Source: Clostridia bacterium (lineage in GTDB: Bacteria; Bacillota; Clostridia; Oscillospirales; CAG-272). From it: a DNA stretch of 64,000 bases. Numbering within the stretch: position 1 is the stretch's first letter; every line of letters starts with the position of its first letter. The stretch covers positions 56,768 to 120,767 of the forward strand of contig JAFVYL010000035.1 in the NCBI GenBank assembly GCA_017508665.1. The letters run 5' to 3'. A model generated the notes under the pieces. The model was not told the origin of the DNA, did not search any database, and saw only the letters and a program-made list of their open reading frames with translations. Position numbers and translations under genes: made by a program. Shown one piece after another: positions 17,977 through 26,258 of the stretch.

Positions 17977-20900
17977 TTAGGATCCAAGCTGCGGGGGCTC
18001 ATCATCCGGTGACTGGGGAACCCAGAGACCGGCATCCTTGAACTCCTCACGCTTACGTGCAATCTCAGAGTTGATAGCTTCTATATAGCTGCTAAGCGCA
18101 TCGATAGGATCTGCGCTTTCATTAACTGCATCGAGGAAAGCGAACTGAGTATATCTGTTGATAATGTAGGATCCGGGATAGTTAACTATAGAAGACAAGT
18201 GAGCCATCTGGTTCTTAATCGCCTTGTTCTCCTTAGCTGTCCAGGAAAGCTTGTCGATAGCATGAAGGTTTGCAGTCTCGTACTTAGCGGAAGGACCGAT
18301 CAAGGCAACCATTCTGTTACCGTAATCTGCCTGAGCCTCCGCACCGGTCTGCCACTGAAGGAACTGCCAGGATGCGATAAGCTCCTCGGGATTATCCTCA
18401 CCGCAACCATAGAGAATTACAGATGCACTGACGTTTGCAAGAGAGTCGTAGTTGAACGTACCGTCCTCTCTCTCCATACCGGGAAGTGAGCAGAACTCCC
18501 AAAGACCTTCGATCTCGGTTGCGTATACAGTGAGTGTATTGTAAATACCCGAGTATCCGCCGATTATGATGGGCATCTCACCCGTTCTGAAACGGTTGGA
18601 AGCATCGTAAGCTACAGGGAACGAGAAGTCTGTGTACAGACGGCAAGTAAAATCAAAGGTCTCGAGAACTGTCTCGTTATCAAGATTGATTCTTGCACCT
18701 GCGTACATGGGATCATACTTTTCGGGATCGGTATACTTCCACATGCTCTGTCCCGACTGATAAATCATGAAGTCAAGAGCGTCAATGTAGGATACACCGA
18801 TGGACATATTATTTGTTTGAAGAACAGGAAGAATTGTAAGAAGCTCCTGCCATGTCTCGGGAACGCGCAGACCAAGGTTGGCAAGCACGTCCATTCTATA
18901 GAACATCATGGCAAAGGACATTGTCTGAGGAACGCCGTAAGCAGATCCGAGAAGAGTTACGGTATCCATAGCTGCGGGAGCAAAGTTGCCCGCGACGTGG
19001 TTATCAAATGTCTGAGATACGAATACAGGATCTTCACCGGCTCTGTGCTCAGGAGTGGTGACAACGTTTCCTGCTGCATCTCTGTATGAATAGTAGGTAG
19101 TATCGAAAATAGGATTGCCGTTAGCGTCAAGATGCTCCTTTGCAGCCTTGCCGCCTACGCTGAGAACAGCTTCTCTGATAGCGTAGTTGATAACGTCTGC
19201 CGCACCAAGTCCGATGTATACGTCAGGACCCTTACGCGACAATATCGAAGGAAGCAACGTTCCTCCGGTTACGAGCTTAAGGCTAACCGCCGTGCCCGTG
19301 TTGTATGTAAAGCCTTCCTTAGAGTTAGCGTCTATCATCGTACGCCAGATCTGAGACTGGTCACGTCCTGTAGCGAGCCATACGTCAATGTTAAGCGTAT
19401 TCTCGTCGGGAATAGTGGTAAGACCCATCTGATCGTAGTTAACGAAGAAGGAGCTGATGAAGGAAAGGATCTCAAACCAAATAGATTTGAAGAAGCCCGC
19501 CTTAGCCTTGGGGAGATATGAGCCCTGTGAAACGACCTCGTCACCTGACTGAACTGCAGGAACTACCCATATGGAGTCAACCATCATGGATGCCGCCTTA
19601 GAGCTGTTGATCCATGTACCGAGAGTACCGAGGTAAGACTTGAGAGTAGCCATGTTGGCCGCGATATTCATACCGTCGTCCTCACCCATGGTATCAAGAA
19701 GGATAGCGATGGTCTCAAGTGTCGCTATGTGAGAACCGTTAGTTCCGCAAAGCGCCTCAAGGCCTTCCTTAACAGCCATAAGTTCCTTAGCCTCAAGAAG
19801 AAGAGTCTTGAGTACGTCGGGCATAACAGAAATGAAGTTGTAGTCAAGATATTCGTCGGGATCTGTACCGGTGAGCTGAAGTATTCTCAGGTAGCAGGAG
19901 TTGATCTTCTCAAGCGAAGCCTCTACTCTCTGAATGTATTCCTTAAGAGTACCGAGCGAGCACTCAAAGTAAATGGTATACTCAACGCCCTTTTCGAAAT
20001 AGAAGAGGAAATTGGTGTTGTCCATTGAAACAAAGGAAGACTGCCATTTCTTATCGTAGTTGAACTCAGCTTGATATGCCTCAGCAAAGGGAACCTCGGG
20101 AGTACCGTCGGGCTGACCGTAGCGAACAGTAGCGCCTTCCTTGTGTCCACCGTGGATCTTGATGGTACGGCAGATGTACATACCCTGAAGTGCATCCTGC
20201 TTAAATCTCATACCAAGGTTATAAAGGCCTGTCTCATTAACCTGGAATTTATAAGCAGCCCACTGTCCCACAGCACTGTAGCTGTTCTCACCTATTACGT
20301 TATAAAGCTGAGAATTATGCGAAATGGGATAGTTGATGGCAGAGGTATTATCGTTGGTAGCCGCTACAGATGAGTCGGATACGAAGTCCGGGAACTCAGC
20401 CTCAATTCTGATGCTCTGCTGTTTGTTAGCGGTAGGATCAAATACAGGGGCCTTGTAAAGGTTATTCGCCTTGTACTGTGCGATTGTATCAGCATAGCTG
20501 GGAAGGCTCTTTTGATTGATCACTATCTGATTATCAACAACAGAGGTGGTCAGACCGGTAACAGGAACGAGCTCTATGGATTTAACGATCATAGAACCAC
20601 GGATAGCCTCAAGAGTAAGAGATCTTGTACCCTCTCCGAAGTAGAACTCCAAGGATCCGTCATAGTAACCGGAAGAATCCTTCACGTAGTATGTAGACCA
20701 TTTTGCCTCAGGCTCAGACTGGGGAGACATGGAGTTGCCGTTGATATCCTGCATTATTCTGTAGGTCTTAACGGTCTTAATGCCGCCCTTGATCTCGGTA
20801 ACTATCTTGTAGTAACCCTGCTGACCCTCGGTATCACGGAGCTCATAGTTTACGCTGTATGAGTCTGCTACGCCGGGAACCTCCTCTACAACGGTATCAA

Positions 20901-21516
20901 AGTCACCGTAAGTGTAGGCCCAGTCTCTGTCAAATTTGATCGAGCTTACTTCCTTAAAGGGAGTTTTATCATTATCAAGCTTGAGCTTTCTCTCTATCGC
21001 AGAGATGTCATCATCGAACTTAACCGAATAATACTCAATTTTGATGTAATAAAATCCTGCTTGCTCTGCGCTGAGGGTAACCTGCCAAGTGGTAGAGCCC
21101 TCTGCGGGAAGATAAACCGATTTGTCCTGGTTTTCTTCCTTGTTAAAACTAACCCAAGCATCGGGATCAGCACTCATCGAATCCTGGCAGTCCTTACTGC
21201 CGGAAACGATCTCATATGTTCCGTCAACCGGGTGAAGCACATCGTATGAGATAGTCTCAAAGTTCTGAGTCTTTCTATCCTCAATGTACTGCAGTCGTTG
21301 CTCGTAGAGACCGTCAAGGTACTCAGCGTAGGAGAGTGTACCTACGAGAGCCTGCATCTCTTCTTTGGTAGAGGCGCTGTACGGAGCATCCGGATCATAG
21401 TAGTCTTTGTACGATATCTCGTCAGAAGACGCACCGGCTGTCACACCGCCAAAACCAAGCAACGTCGTCACAGAAAGTATAAAGCACAAGACTTTCTGAA
21501 AACGCTTTCTCTTCAT
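17977..21516 (-). CDS. Giant extracellular solute-binding protein with N-terminal beta-sandwich region
   Basis: Family 1-like substrate-binding protein fused to a long N-terminal region (1179 aa, more than twice the usual size). The Sec signal MKRKRFQKVLCFILSVTTLL ends near VTAGAS, with no lipobox Cys. Residues ~95-330 and ~370-530 look like two beta-sandwich carbohydrate-binding-type domains (blocks FYYIKIEYYSV and GLYNLGMRFKQ), then a helical linker. Residues ~709-1150 form the binding-protein fold, with GPDVYIGLGAAD, GVPQTMSFAMMFYRMDVLA and the WQFLQWQTGAEAQ motif. The start is the ATG at 21516, with GGAGG nine bases upstream; a 26-codon extension into the leader hairpin was rejected. It is first in the operon. 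Confidence 0.86.
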   Translation of the reverse strand: MKRKRFQKVLCFILSVTTLLGFGGVTAGASSDEISYKDYYDPDAPYSASTKEEMQALVGTLSYAEYLDGLYEQRLQYIEDRKTQNFETISYDVLHPVDGTYEIVSGSKDCQDSMSADPDAWVSFNKEENQDKSVYLPAEGSTTWQVTLSAEQAGFYYIKIEYYSVKFDDDISAIERKLKLDNDKTPFKEVSSIKFDRDWAYTYGDFDTVVEEVPGVADSYSVNYELRDTEGQQGYYKIVTEIKGGIKTVKTYRIMQDINGNSMSPQSEPEAKWSTYYVKDSSGYYDGSLEFYFGEGTRSLTLEAIRGSMIVKSIELVPVTGLTTSVVDNQIVINQKSLPSYADTIAQYKANNLYKAPVFDPTANKQQSIRIEAEFPDFVSDSSVAATNDNTSAINYPISHNSQLYNVIGENSYSAVGQWAAYKFQVNETGLYNLGMRFKQDALQGMYICRTIKIHGGHKEGATVRYGQPDGTPEVPFAEAYQAEFNYDKKWQSSFVSMDNTNFLFYFEKGVEYTIYFECSLGTLKEYIQRVEASLEKINSCYLRILQLTGTDPDEYLDYNFISVMPDVLKTLLLEAKELMAVKEGLEALCGTNGSHIATLETIAILLDTMGEDDGMNIAANMATLKSYLGTLGTWINSSKAASMMVDSIWVVPAVQSGDEVVSQGSYLPKAKAGFFKSIWFEILSFISSFFVNYDQMGLTTIPDENTLNIDVWLATGRDQSQIWRTMIDANSKEGFTYNTGTAVSLKLVTGGTLLPSILSRKGPDVYIGLGAADVINYAIREAVLSVGGKAAKEHLDANGNPIFDTTYYSYRDAAGNVVTTPEHRAGEDPVFVSQTFDNHVAGNFAPAAMDTVTLLGSAYGVPQTMSFAMMFYRMDVLANLGLRVPETWQELLTILPVLQTNNMSIGVSYIDALDFMIYQSGQSMWKYTDPEKYDPMYAGARINLDNETVLETFDFTCRLYTDFSFPVAYDASNRFRTGEMPIIIGGYSGIYNTLTVYATEIEGLWEFCSLPGMEREDGTFNYDSLANVSASVILYGCGEDNPEELIASWQFLQWQTGAEAQADYGNRMVALIGPSAKYETANLHAIDKLSWTAKENKAIKNQMAHLSSIVNYPGSYIINRYTQFAFLDAVNESADPIDALSSYIEAINSEIARKREEFKDAGLWVPQSPDDEPPQLGS

Positions 21517-21564
21517 GTTCTGTTTCCTCCAAAATAAATTTGAACCTATGCGTATGCACGCGAT

Positions 21565-21594
21565 AAAAAACGGCGCAGTCCTTACAGACTGCAC
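21565..21594 (-). terminator. Leader intrinsic terminator (candidate attenuator)
   Basis: Between the operon promoter and the first gene the minus strand reads GTGCAGTC, a 6-nt loop TGTAAG, GACTGCGC (8 pairs including one G-U), then CGTTTTTT. This is a complete intrinsic terminator about 30 nt into the transcript and 50 nt before the start codon. The flanking CGCATAGG occurs on both sides of it. Confidence 0.65.
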
Positions 21595-21629
21595 AGTCCT
21601 ATGCGCTACGCCATAAATTACACGTAAGA

Positions 21630-21658
21630 ATTATAGCACAAGCGCGTGAAAAAGTCAA
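21630..21658 (-). promoter_or_regulatory. Sigma-A promoter of the carbohydrate ABC operon
   Basis: On the minus strand TTGACT (21658-21653), a 17-bp spacer and TATAAT (21635-21630) are found. The predicted leader to the binding-protein ATG is about 107 nt and includes the terminator at 21565-21594. Confidence 0.85.
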
Positions 21659-21730
21659 CAGTTGAAAATCCTTCTTATATATTAAAAGACGCACTCGCTC
21701 TGCGCATCAAAAAAACGAGGAAGTTTTATT

Positions 21731-21746
21731 GTAAATGATTATTTAC
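21731..21746. promoter_or_regulatory. Palindrome GTAAAT-N4-ATTTAC (possible operator)
   Basis: Dyad GTAAATGATTATTTAC, centred roughly 115 bp upstream of the predicted start of the ABC operon transcript. It shares its half-site with the palindrome at 21849. A regulator role is inference. Confidence 0.35.
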
Positions 21747-21848
21747 ACGTTTTTGTGGAAAGTCAATAGTCGTTTTTTTGTTTAAGTAAGCTAAAATTAC
21801 TAAAAACAACATTTATCCCCCCACAAAAACACACAAATTATAGGTTAA

Positions 21849-21865
21849 AGTAAATTTAATTTACT
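21849..21865. promoter_or_regulatory. Palindrome AGTAAATT-T-AATTTACT (possible operator)
   Basis: Perfect 17-bp dyad around one central base, containing the same GTAAAT/ATTTAC half-sites as the dyad at 21731, about 118 bp away. A role as a distal operator is speculative in such A/T-rich sequence. Confidence 0.35.
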
Positions 21866-22000
21866 CAAAATAAAATCAAAAAATCATTTTTCAGTTGAAA
21901 AATATGCTTTTTAAATGTTTTTGTTTAACTTGTACAAAAACTCTTCGCAATTTTCTACGTTGTTTTTTGAAAAAATTCCTTGTGCAAGTAGAGTTTTATC

Positions 22001-22035
22001 AAAAAAACGGTGCTGTGACATACATCACAACACCG
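22001..22035 (-). terminator. Terminator of the iscS-iscU-mnmA operon
   Basis: On the minus strand CGGTGTTGTGA, a 6-nt loop and TCACAGCACCG (11 pairs, one U-G) are followed by seven Ts. It lies 62 bp after the mnmA stop. Confidence 0.92.
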
Positions 22036-22097
22036 ATTTTGATTCGTAAAGTATATAGTTTTAAGAGTCCTTTTTCATATTCCATAAACAAATAAAA

Positions 22098-23129
22098 TCA
22101 ATCGATAAAGCCTCCGAAGAGCAGAACATCTCCGTCATAAGCCACCGCAGACTGTCCCGATGTAACCGCTTTTTCAGGTGTATCGAGCACCAGCTCTGCC
22201 CTGCTATTACCGAGAAAGATCGCGGTTGCTACCACAGGCTTTGCAAGGTATCTGAGCTTGACCTCAACATGTCTTTGCTCTCCTTTGGCAGGCTCCGATA
22301 TCCCTAAGAAAACTATATCCGAGATACCGACACGATCAGAATAACTGCCTACCGTTGAAAGATGGATCTCATTCTTATCTGCATCTATTTTGCTGACAAA
22401 TATTCTCTCGCCGTATGCGACGCCAAGTCCTTTTCTCTGACCTACCGTATATCTGATAAGTCCCTTATGACGTCCTACTATACTGCCGTCGTCATCCAGC
22501 ACAAAATTCCCCTCGGGAAACGGCCCTTTTATATCTTCGATATATGCGGCATAATCGCCATTGGGAATAAAGCAGATCTCCTGGCTTTCTCTCTGCTCAG
22601 CAACTCTGAGTCCCGCATTTCTCGCCTTTTCCCTAACCTCATCCTTTATTTCATCGCCAAGTGGCAACAAAAGCATTTCCATAATATCAGCAGGCAATCT
22701 GTGAAGCATATAGGTCTGATCCTTACGCACATCACGGGCACGGCCGAGTGTACTACGCTCTTCACCATTATCAAAATATCCGACACATCTTGCATAGTGT
22801 CCGGTTGCTATTTTATCAAAGCCATTATTTCTGGCGAAATCGGCAAGAGCCCTAAACTTCACCCAAGGATTACACACTATACAAGGATTTGGTGTTCTTC
22901 CGCGAGAATATTCGCTTACGAAATTATCTTTGACCTTGTCAAACTCTTTTGCGGCATCAATCTCATGGAGCACAATCCCAAGTGCCTGCGCTGCTTCTCT
23001 TGAGTCATTGATCTCGGTATGCTCGTGCATTATAACTACGGCACCTTCGACATCATGGCCTTCATTTATCAACTTCAACGCCGCATATGTGCTATCAAGT
23101 CCGCCGCTCATTCCAACAAGTACTCGCAT
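22098..23129 (-). CDS. mnmA: tRNA-specific 2-thiouridylase
   Basis: ATP-dependent thiolation of U34 in tRNA(Lys/Glu/Gln) (343 aa, slightly short for the family). The PP-loop GMSGGLDSTYAALKL lies at the N-terminus, with Leu in place of the usual Val. GRTPNPCIVCN holds the first catalytic Cys, ATGHYAR the tRNA-site motif and ESQEICFIPNGDY the second Cys. The start is the ATG at 23129, nine bases after GGAGG; a TTG immediately before is less likely. It lies downstream of iscS and iscU, so the desulfurase that supplies sulfur to MnmA is made from the same transcript. Confidence 0.93.
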   Translation of the reverse strand: MRVLVGMSGGLDSTYAALKLINEGHDVEGAVVIMHEHTEINDSREAAQALGIVLHEIDAAKEFDKVKDNFVSEYSRGRTPNPCIVCNPWVKFRALADFARNNGFDKIATGHYARCVGYFDNGEERSTLGRARDVRKDQTYMLHRLPADIMEMLLLPLGDEIKDEVREKARNAGLRVAEQRESQEICFIPNGDYAAYIEDIKGPFPEGNFVLDDDGSIVGRHKGLIRYTVGQRKGLGVAYGERIFVSKIDADKNEIHLSTVGSYSDRVGISDIVFLGISEPAKGEQRHVEVKLRYLAKPVVATAIFLGNSRAELVLDTPEKAVTSGQSAVAYDGDVLLFGGFID

Positions 23130-23159
23130 CAAGGCTCACCTCCTAAATATTATTTTACA

Positions 23160-23183
23160 GGGGCATCTCTTTCAAGACGCCCC
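23160..23183 (-). other. GC-rich hairpin between iscU and mnmA
   Basis: GGGGCATCT / AGACGCCCC (one internal mismatch, 6-nt loop) lies in the 61-bp gap. No T-run follows on the minus strand, so it is more likely an RNA-processing or stability element than a terminator. Confidence 0.45.
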
Positions 23184-23190
23184 CTCTGTA

Positions 23191-23625
23191 TCAGTCTTCC
23201 TCGACTACCTCTTCCTCGTCATGCTCCTCGGGAAGCTCGAAGTCGATAGGTCTGCCTACCCTCTTGTAGTAGTCCGCAATAGCACTTCTTACCGCCTCCT
23301 CTGCAAGAACAGAACAATGCACCTTTACGGGCGGAAGTCCGTCAAGAGCCTCTACAACCGCGCTGTTTGTCAGAGCAAGTGCCTCTTTCACACTCTTTCC
23401 CTTAATAAGCTCGGTTGCCATAGAAGATGTAGCAATTGCCGCACCGCAACCGAAGGTCTTGAACTTGCAATCGGTGATTATATCATTCTCATCAATCTCA
23501 AGGTATATCTTCATTATATCGCCGCACTTAGCGTTACCAACTACACCGACGCCCTGAGCATCCTCAATCTCGCCAACGTTTCTCGGATTGGTAAAATGAT
23601 CCATAACTTTTTCACTGTAAAGCAT
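23191..23625 (-). CDS. iscU: Fe-S cluster assembly scaffold protein IscU/NifU-like
   Basis: Cytosolic scaffold on which the cysteine desulfurase builds Fe-S clusters (144 aa). The three ligand cysteines are in place: Cys34 in NAKCGD, Cys60 in TFGCGAA and Cys104 in VHCSVLAEEA. Asp36 is the conserved cluster-release residue. The C-terminus ends in an acidic tail (EEHDEEEVVEED) that is not part of the core fold. CGAGGAAA precedes the ATG. It sits 35 bp after iscS. No iscR, hscA or ferredoxin gene is nearby, as in the reduced clostridial ISC system. Confidence 0.93.
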   Translation of the reverse strand: MLYSEKVMDHFTNPRNVGEIEDAQGVGVVGNAKCGDIMKIYLEIDENDIITDCKFKTFGCGAAIATSSMATELIKGKSVKEALALTNSAVVEALDGLPPVKVHCSVLAEEAVRSAIADYYKRVGRPIDFELPEEHDEEEVVEED

Positions 23626-23660
23626 TTTGTATTTCCTCGTTTTTAAATCAATTATAATGT

Positions 23661-24842
23661 TTATTGTCTATTTTTGTTTACAATTTCTTCCCAAAGAGGA
23701 CTCATATTACGGAGCCTCTCAACAATGGGCGGTAACACTTCTAAGATGTAATCTATATCCTCATCCGTAGTTTCGTGAGTGATAGAAAGCCTTATAGAGC
23801 CGTGTGCCTTCTCATGCGGAACACCGGTCGCCAGGAGCACGTGAGACGGATCCAGAGATGCCGAAGAGCAAGCAGAACCCGTAGAAGCGCACACACCCGC
23901 CATATCAAGCCACATGAGTATGCTTTCGCCCTCTATGAATTCAAATCCCACGTTTACGTTACCGGGCAAACGACAGGTAGGATGTCCGTTAAGCTTTGAA
24001 TACGGTATTTTTGTAAGCTCAGAGATCAGTCTGTCTCTCTTACGTCTTACCTCATCAAGCTCGGGAATACGTGACTGAGCAATCTCTATCGCTTTGGCAA
24101 GTCCAACTATATATGGTACGTTTTCCGTACCGCCGCGCTTACGTTTTTCCTGTCCGCCACCGTCGATAAGGTTATCAATAACTACACCTTTTCTGATGTA
24201 AAGCATGCCGATACCCTTGGGGGCGTGTAACTTATGACCGGAAAGCGAAAGCATATCCACTTTAAGCTGGGAAAGATCTATATCCACTGCTCCGACCGCC
24301 TGAACAGCATCGGTAAAGAAGAGAGCCCCCTTTGCGTGTGCAATCTCAGCAATCTGCTCTATGGGTTCAATAGTACCGATCTCATTATTAGCAAACATGA
24401 TCGCTACAAGCGCCGTGTTTTCGGTAACTGCATCGCGGAGCTCGTCGAGATCTACTATACCGTATTCGTCAACTCCTACGTAAGTGACAGTGAATCCCTG
24501 TTTTTCGAGCGCCTCGCAGGTGTGAAGCACCGCGTGATGCTCAATTTTTGAAGTAACTATATGAGTTCTTCCCTTTTTCTTCATTCTCATAGCTGCGCCT
24601 TTTATAGCCCAGTTATCAGCCTCAGTGCCTGAGGCGGTGAAGTAAAGTTCATTTGCATTACATCTGAATGCGCGCGCGATTCTCGCTCTGGCGTCGTCGA
24701 TAAGAGCCTTGGCTTCATATCCCTTACCGTGCTGGCTCGATGGATTTCCCCATGCGCTCTCGAAGCACACCGACATTGCATCGATTACCTCTCGCGAAAC
24801 CGGAGTCGTAGCCGCGTTATCTGCGTATACGAATTTTGTCAT
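23661..24842 (-). CDS. iscS: Cysteine desulfurase
   Basis: PLP enzyme converting cysteine to alanine and a protein-bound persulfide (393 aa). The PLP Lys204 lies in LSLSGHKLHAPKGIG. ASGTEADNWAIKG and HHAVLHTCE belong to the cofactor site. The catalytic Cys325 is in the loop STGSACSSASLDPSHVL, of IscS/NifS type 1 length. It is first in a three-gene operon with iscU and mnmA behind a sigma-A promoter at 24880-24908, so it serves both cluster assembly and tRNA thiolation. Whether iscS or nifS is the better name is a matter of convention. Confidence 0.94.
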   Translation of the reverse strand: MTKFVYADNAATTPVSREVIDAMSVCFESAWGNPSSQHGKGYEAKALIDDARARIARAFRCNANELYFTASGTEADNWAIKGAAMRMKKKGRTHIVTSKIEHHAVLHTCEALEKQGFTVTYVGVDEYGIVDLDELRDAVTENTALVAIMFANNEIGTIEPIEQIAEIAHAKGALFFTDAVQAVGAVDIDLSQLKVDMLSLSGHKLHAPKGIGMLYIRKGVVIDNLIDGGGQEKRKRGGTENVPYIVGLAKAIEIAQSRIPELDEVRRKRDRLISELTKIPYSKLNGHPTCRLPGNVNVGFEFIEGESILMWLDMAGVCASTGSACSSASLDPSHVLLATGVPHEKAHGSIRLSITHETTDEDIDYILEVLPPIVERLRNMSPLWEEIVNKNRQ

Positions 24843-24879
24843 TTATTTGCCTCTTGTAATTAATTTTTATTTCTAATGT

Positions 24880-24908
24880 ATTGTATACTATTTTTGTGTA
24901 GATTTCAA
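24880..24908 (-). promoter_or_regulatory. Sigma-A type promoter for iscS-iscU-mnmA
   Basis: On the minus strand TTGAAA (24908-24903), a 17-bp spacer and TACAAT (24885-24880) lie 38 bp before the iscS start. Confidence 0.65.
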
Positions 24909-25001
24909 TAGCTACAGACAATTATTTTCTATATATATGTTAATTTTTTATGAACACAATATGCGCAGGTGCTCTCGCACAAAAATATTTCGCCTTTGCG
25001 C

Positions 25002-25030
25002 TTGACATATAGCTGAAAAAAATATAAAAT
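25002..25030 (+). promoter_or_regulatory. Sigma-A promoter for the ROK kinase
   Basis: TTGACA (25002-25007), a 17-bp spacer and TAAAAT (25025-25030) lie about 65 bp upstream of the ROK kinase ATG. Confidence 0.78.
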
Positions 25031-25095
25031 ATATGTTGGTGTTTAACGCACCGTAAAATACATTCATTAACAACACGCAGAAAGTGAGAAAATAT

Positions 25096-26058
25096 ATGTA
25101 TACAGTCGGTATTGATCTCGGTGGAACTAACATCGCGGCAGGCATCTGCGATGAAAATCTCAATATAATCGTAAAAGGATCCGTCCCCACCCTCGCTTCA
25201 AGAGTACCCGAGCTTATAGTAAAGGACATGGCTGCCCTCGTAGATTCACTTTGCAATCAGGCACACATATCACACTCGGAAATTTCTTACGTGGGCATAG
25301 CAGCGCCCGGCTCTGTAAATCCGGATACGGGTTATGTAGAATACTCCAATAATATCCAGATGTCAAACTTCCCTATCTGCGAGGTGTTCAAGAAATACTC
25401 ACCCATAGATCGAGTATACATAGCGAATGATGCAAATGCAGCCGCGCTCGGCGAAGCTCTCGCAGGTGCTGCAAAAGGCGCTGACGTATCTGTTATGATC
25501 ACACTCGGCACAGGCGTGGGTGGAGGAGTCATTATCGGCGGCAAGATCTTTGCCGGCGGAGTCAATTTCTCAGGCACAGAACTCGGCCACACCGTTATTG
25601 TATCCGGCGGCAGGCAGTGTACATGTGGCAGACGCGGATGCTGGGAGGCTTATTCATCCGCTACCGCCCTTTCCAAAATGACAAAGGAAAAAATGACCGA
25701 GCTTGAGCTCAAGGGAATAAAATCTCTCATGCACGGTATGCAGCGCCCCGACGGCTCTGTATCCGCAAGAGTTGCCTTCTCCGCAATGAAGGAGGGTGAT
25801 ACTTTCGCTAAAGAAGTGTGCGATGAATACATCCGTTATCTCGCTGAGGGTATCACCAATATGGTCAATATTTTCCAACCTCACGTGCTTTGTATAGGCG
25901 GAGGCGTGTGCAATGAAAAAGAATATCTGACAGTTCCTCTCACCGAGATCGTAGAACGCGATCAGTATACCAGAACCGGCAAAAACAAAACTAAAATAGT
26001 AACCGCTACTCTCGGAAATGATGCCGGAATAATCGGTGCAGCAAGTCTTGGAAGATAG
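25096..26058 (+). CDS. ROK family glucokinase
   Basis: ATP-dependent hexose kinase (320 aa), most likely glucokinase. The N-terminal phosphate loop is VGIDLGGTNIAAGI. The sugar-site motifs are NDANAAALGEALAGAA and GTGVGGGVIIGGKI, with GTELGHTVI. The ROK zinc motif CTCGRRGCWEAYSS is intact. The chosen start is the ATG at 25096, preceded by AAAGTGAG; an in-frame GTG at 25084 is possible. It is monocistronic, with its own promoter and terminator. It could phosphorylate sugar released from the products of the neighbouring importer, but that link is inference. Confidence 0.9.
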   Translation: MYTVGIDLGGTNIAAGICDENLNIIVKGSVPTLASRVPELIVKDMAALVDSLCNQAHISHSEISYVGIAAPGSVNPDTGYVEYSNNIQMSNFPICEVFKKYSPIDRVYIANDANAAALGEALAGAAKGADVSVMITLGTGVGGGVIIGGKIFAGGVNFSGTELGHTVIVSGGRQCTCGRRGCWEAYSSATALSKMTKEKMTELELKGIKSLMHGMQRPDGSVSARVAFSAMKEGDTFAKEVCDEYIRYLAEGITNMVNIFQPHVLCIGGGVCNEKEYLTVPLTEIVERDQYTRTGKNKTKIVTATLGNDAGIIGAASLGR

Positions 26059-26071
26059 GCCGAATAAACAT

Positions 26072-26112
26072 AAATGAGGGTGTTACAGCTAAGCTTCATC
26101 CTCATTTTTCTT
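26072..26112 (+). terminator. Terminator after the ROK kinase
   Basis: AAATGAGGGTG (26072-26082) pairs with CATCCTCATTT (11 pairs, one G-U), followed by TTTCTTT. Confidence 0.85.
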
Positions 26113-26258
26113 TACACGCATAGCGCCTTATGTGTTTTTTTAGTTCAAATCGATGCTTCCTAATATTTACAGCAAGTTTCGCTTTTATTAACCTTTTATC
26201 AATCAAAAATGCGGCAAAATAATATACAATGTAATCACACAAATTTCACGGAGGCTGT

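Larger units (their letters stand above)
21659..22000. other. AT-rich intergenic region
   Basis: About 340 bp without a credible gene, between the ABC operon promoter and the mnmA terminator. It is strongly A/T-rich with many A and T runs and carries two similar palindromes at 21731-21746 and 21849-21865. A short rightward frame near 21895-22095 runs through the mnmA terminator and has no SD. Confidence 0.6.

Noticed and set aside
21895-22095. Small 66-aa rightward ORF
   Set aside because: It runs through the mnmA terminator, has no SD, and its composition reflects A/T-rich intergenic DNA.
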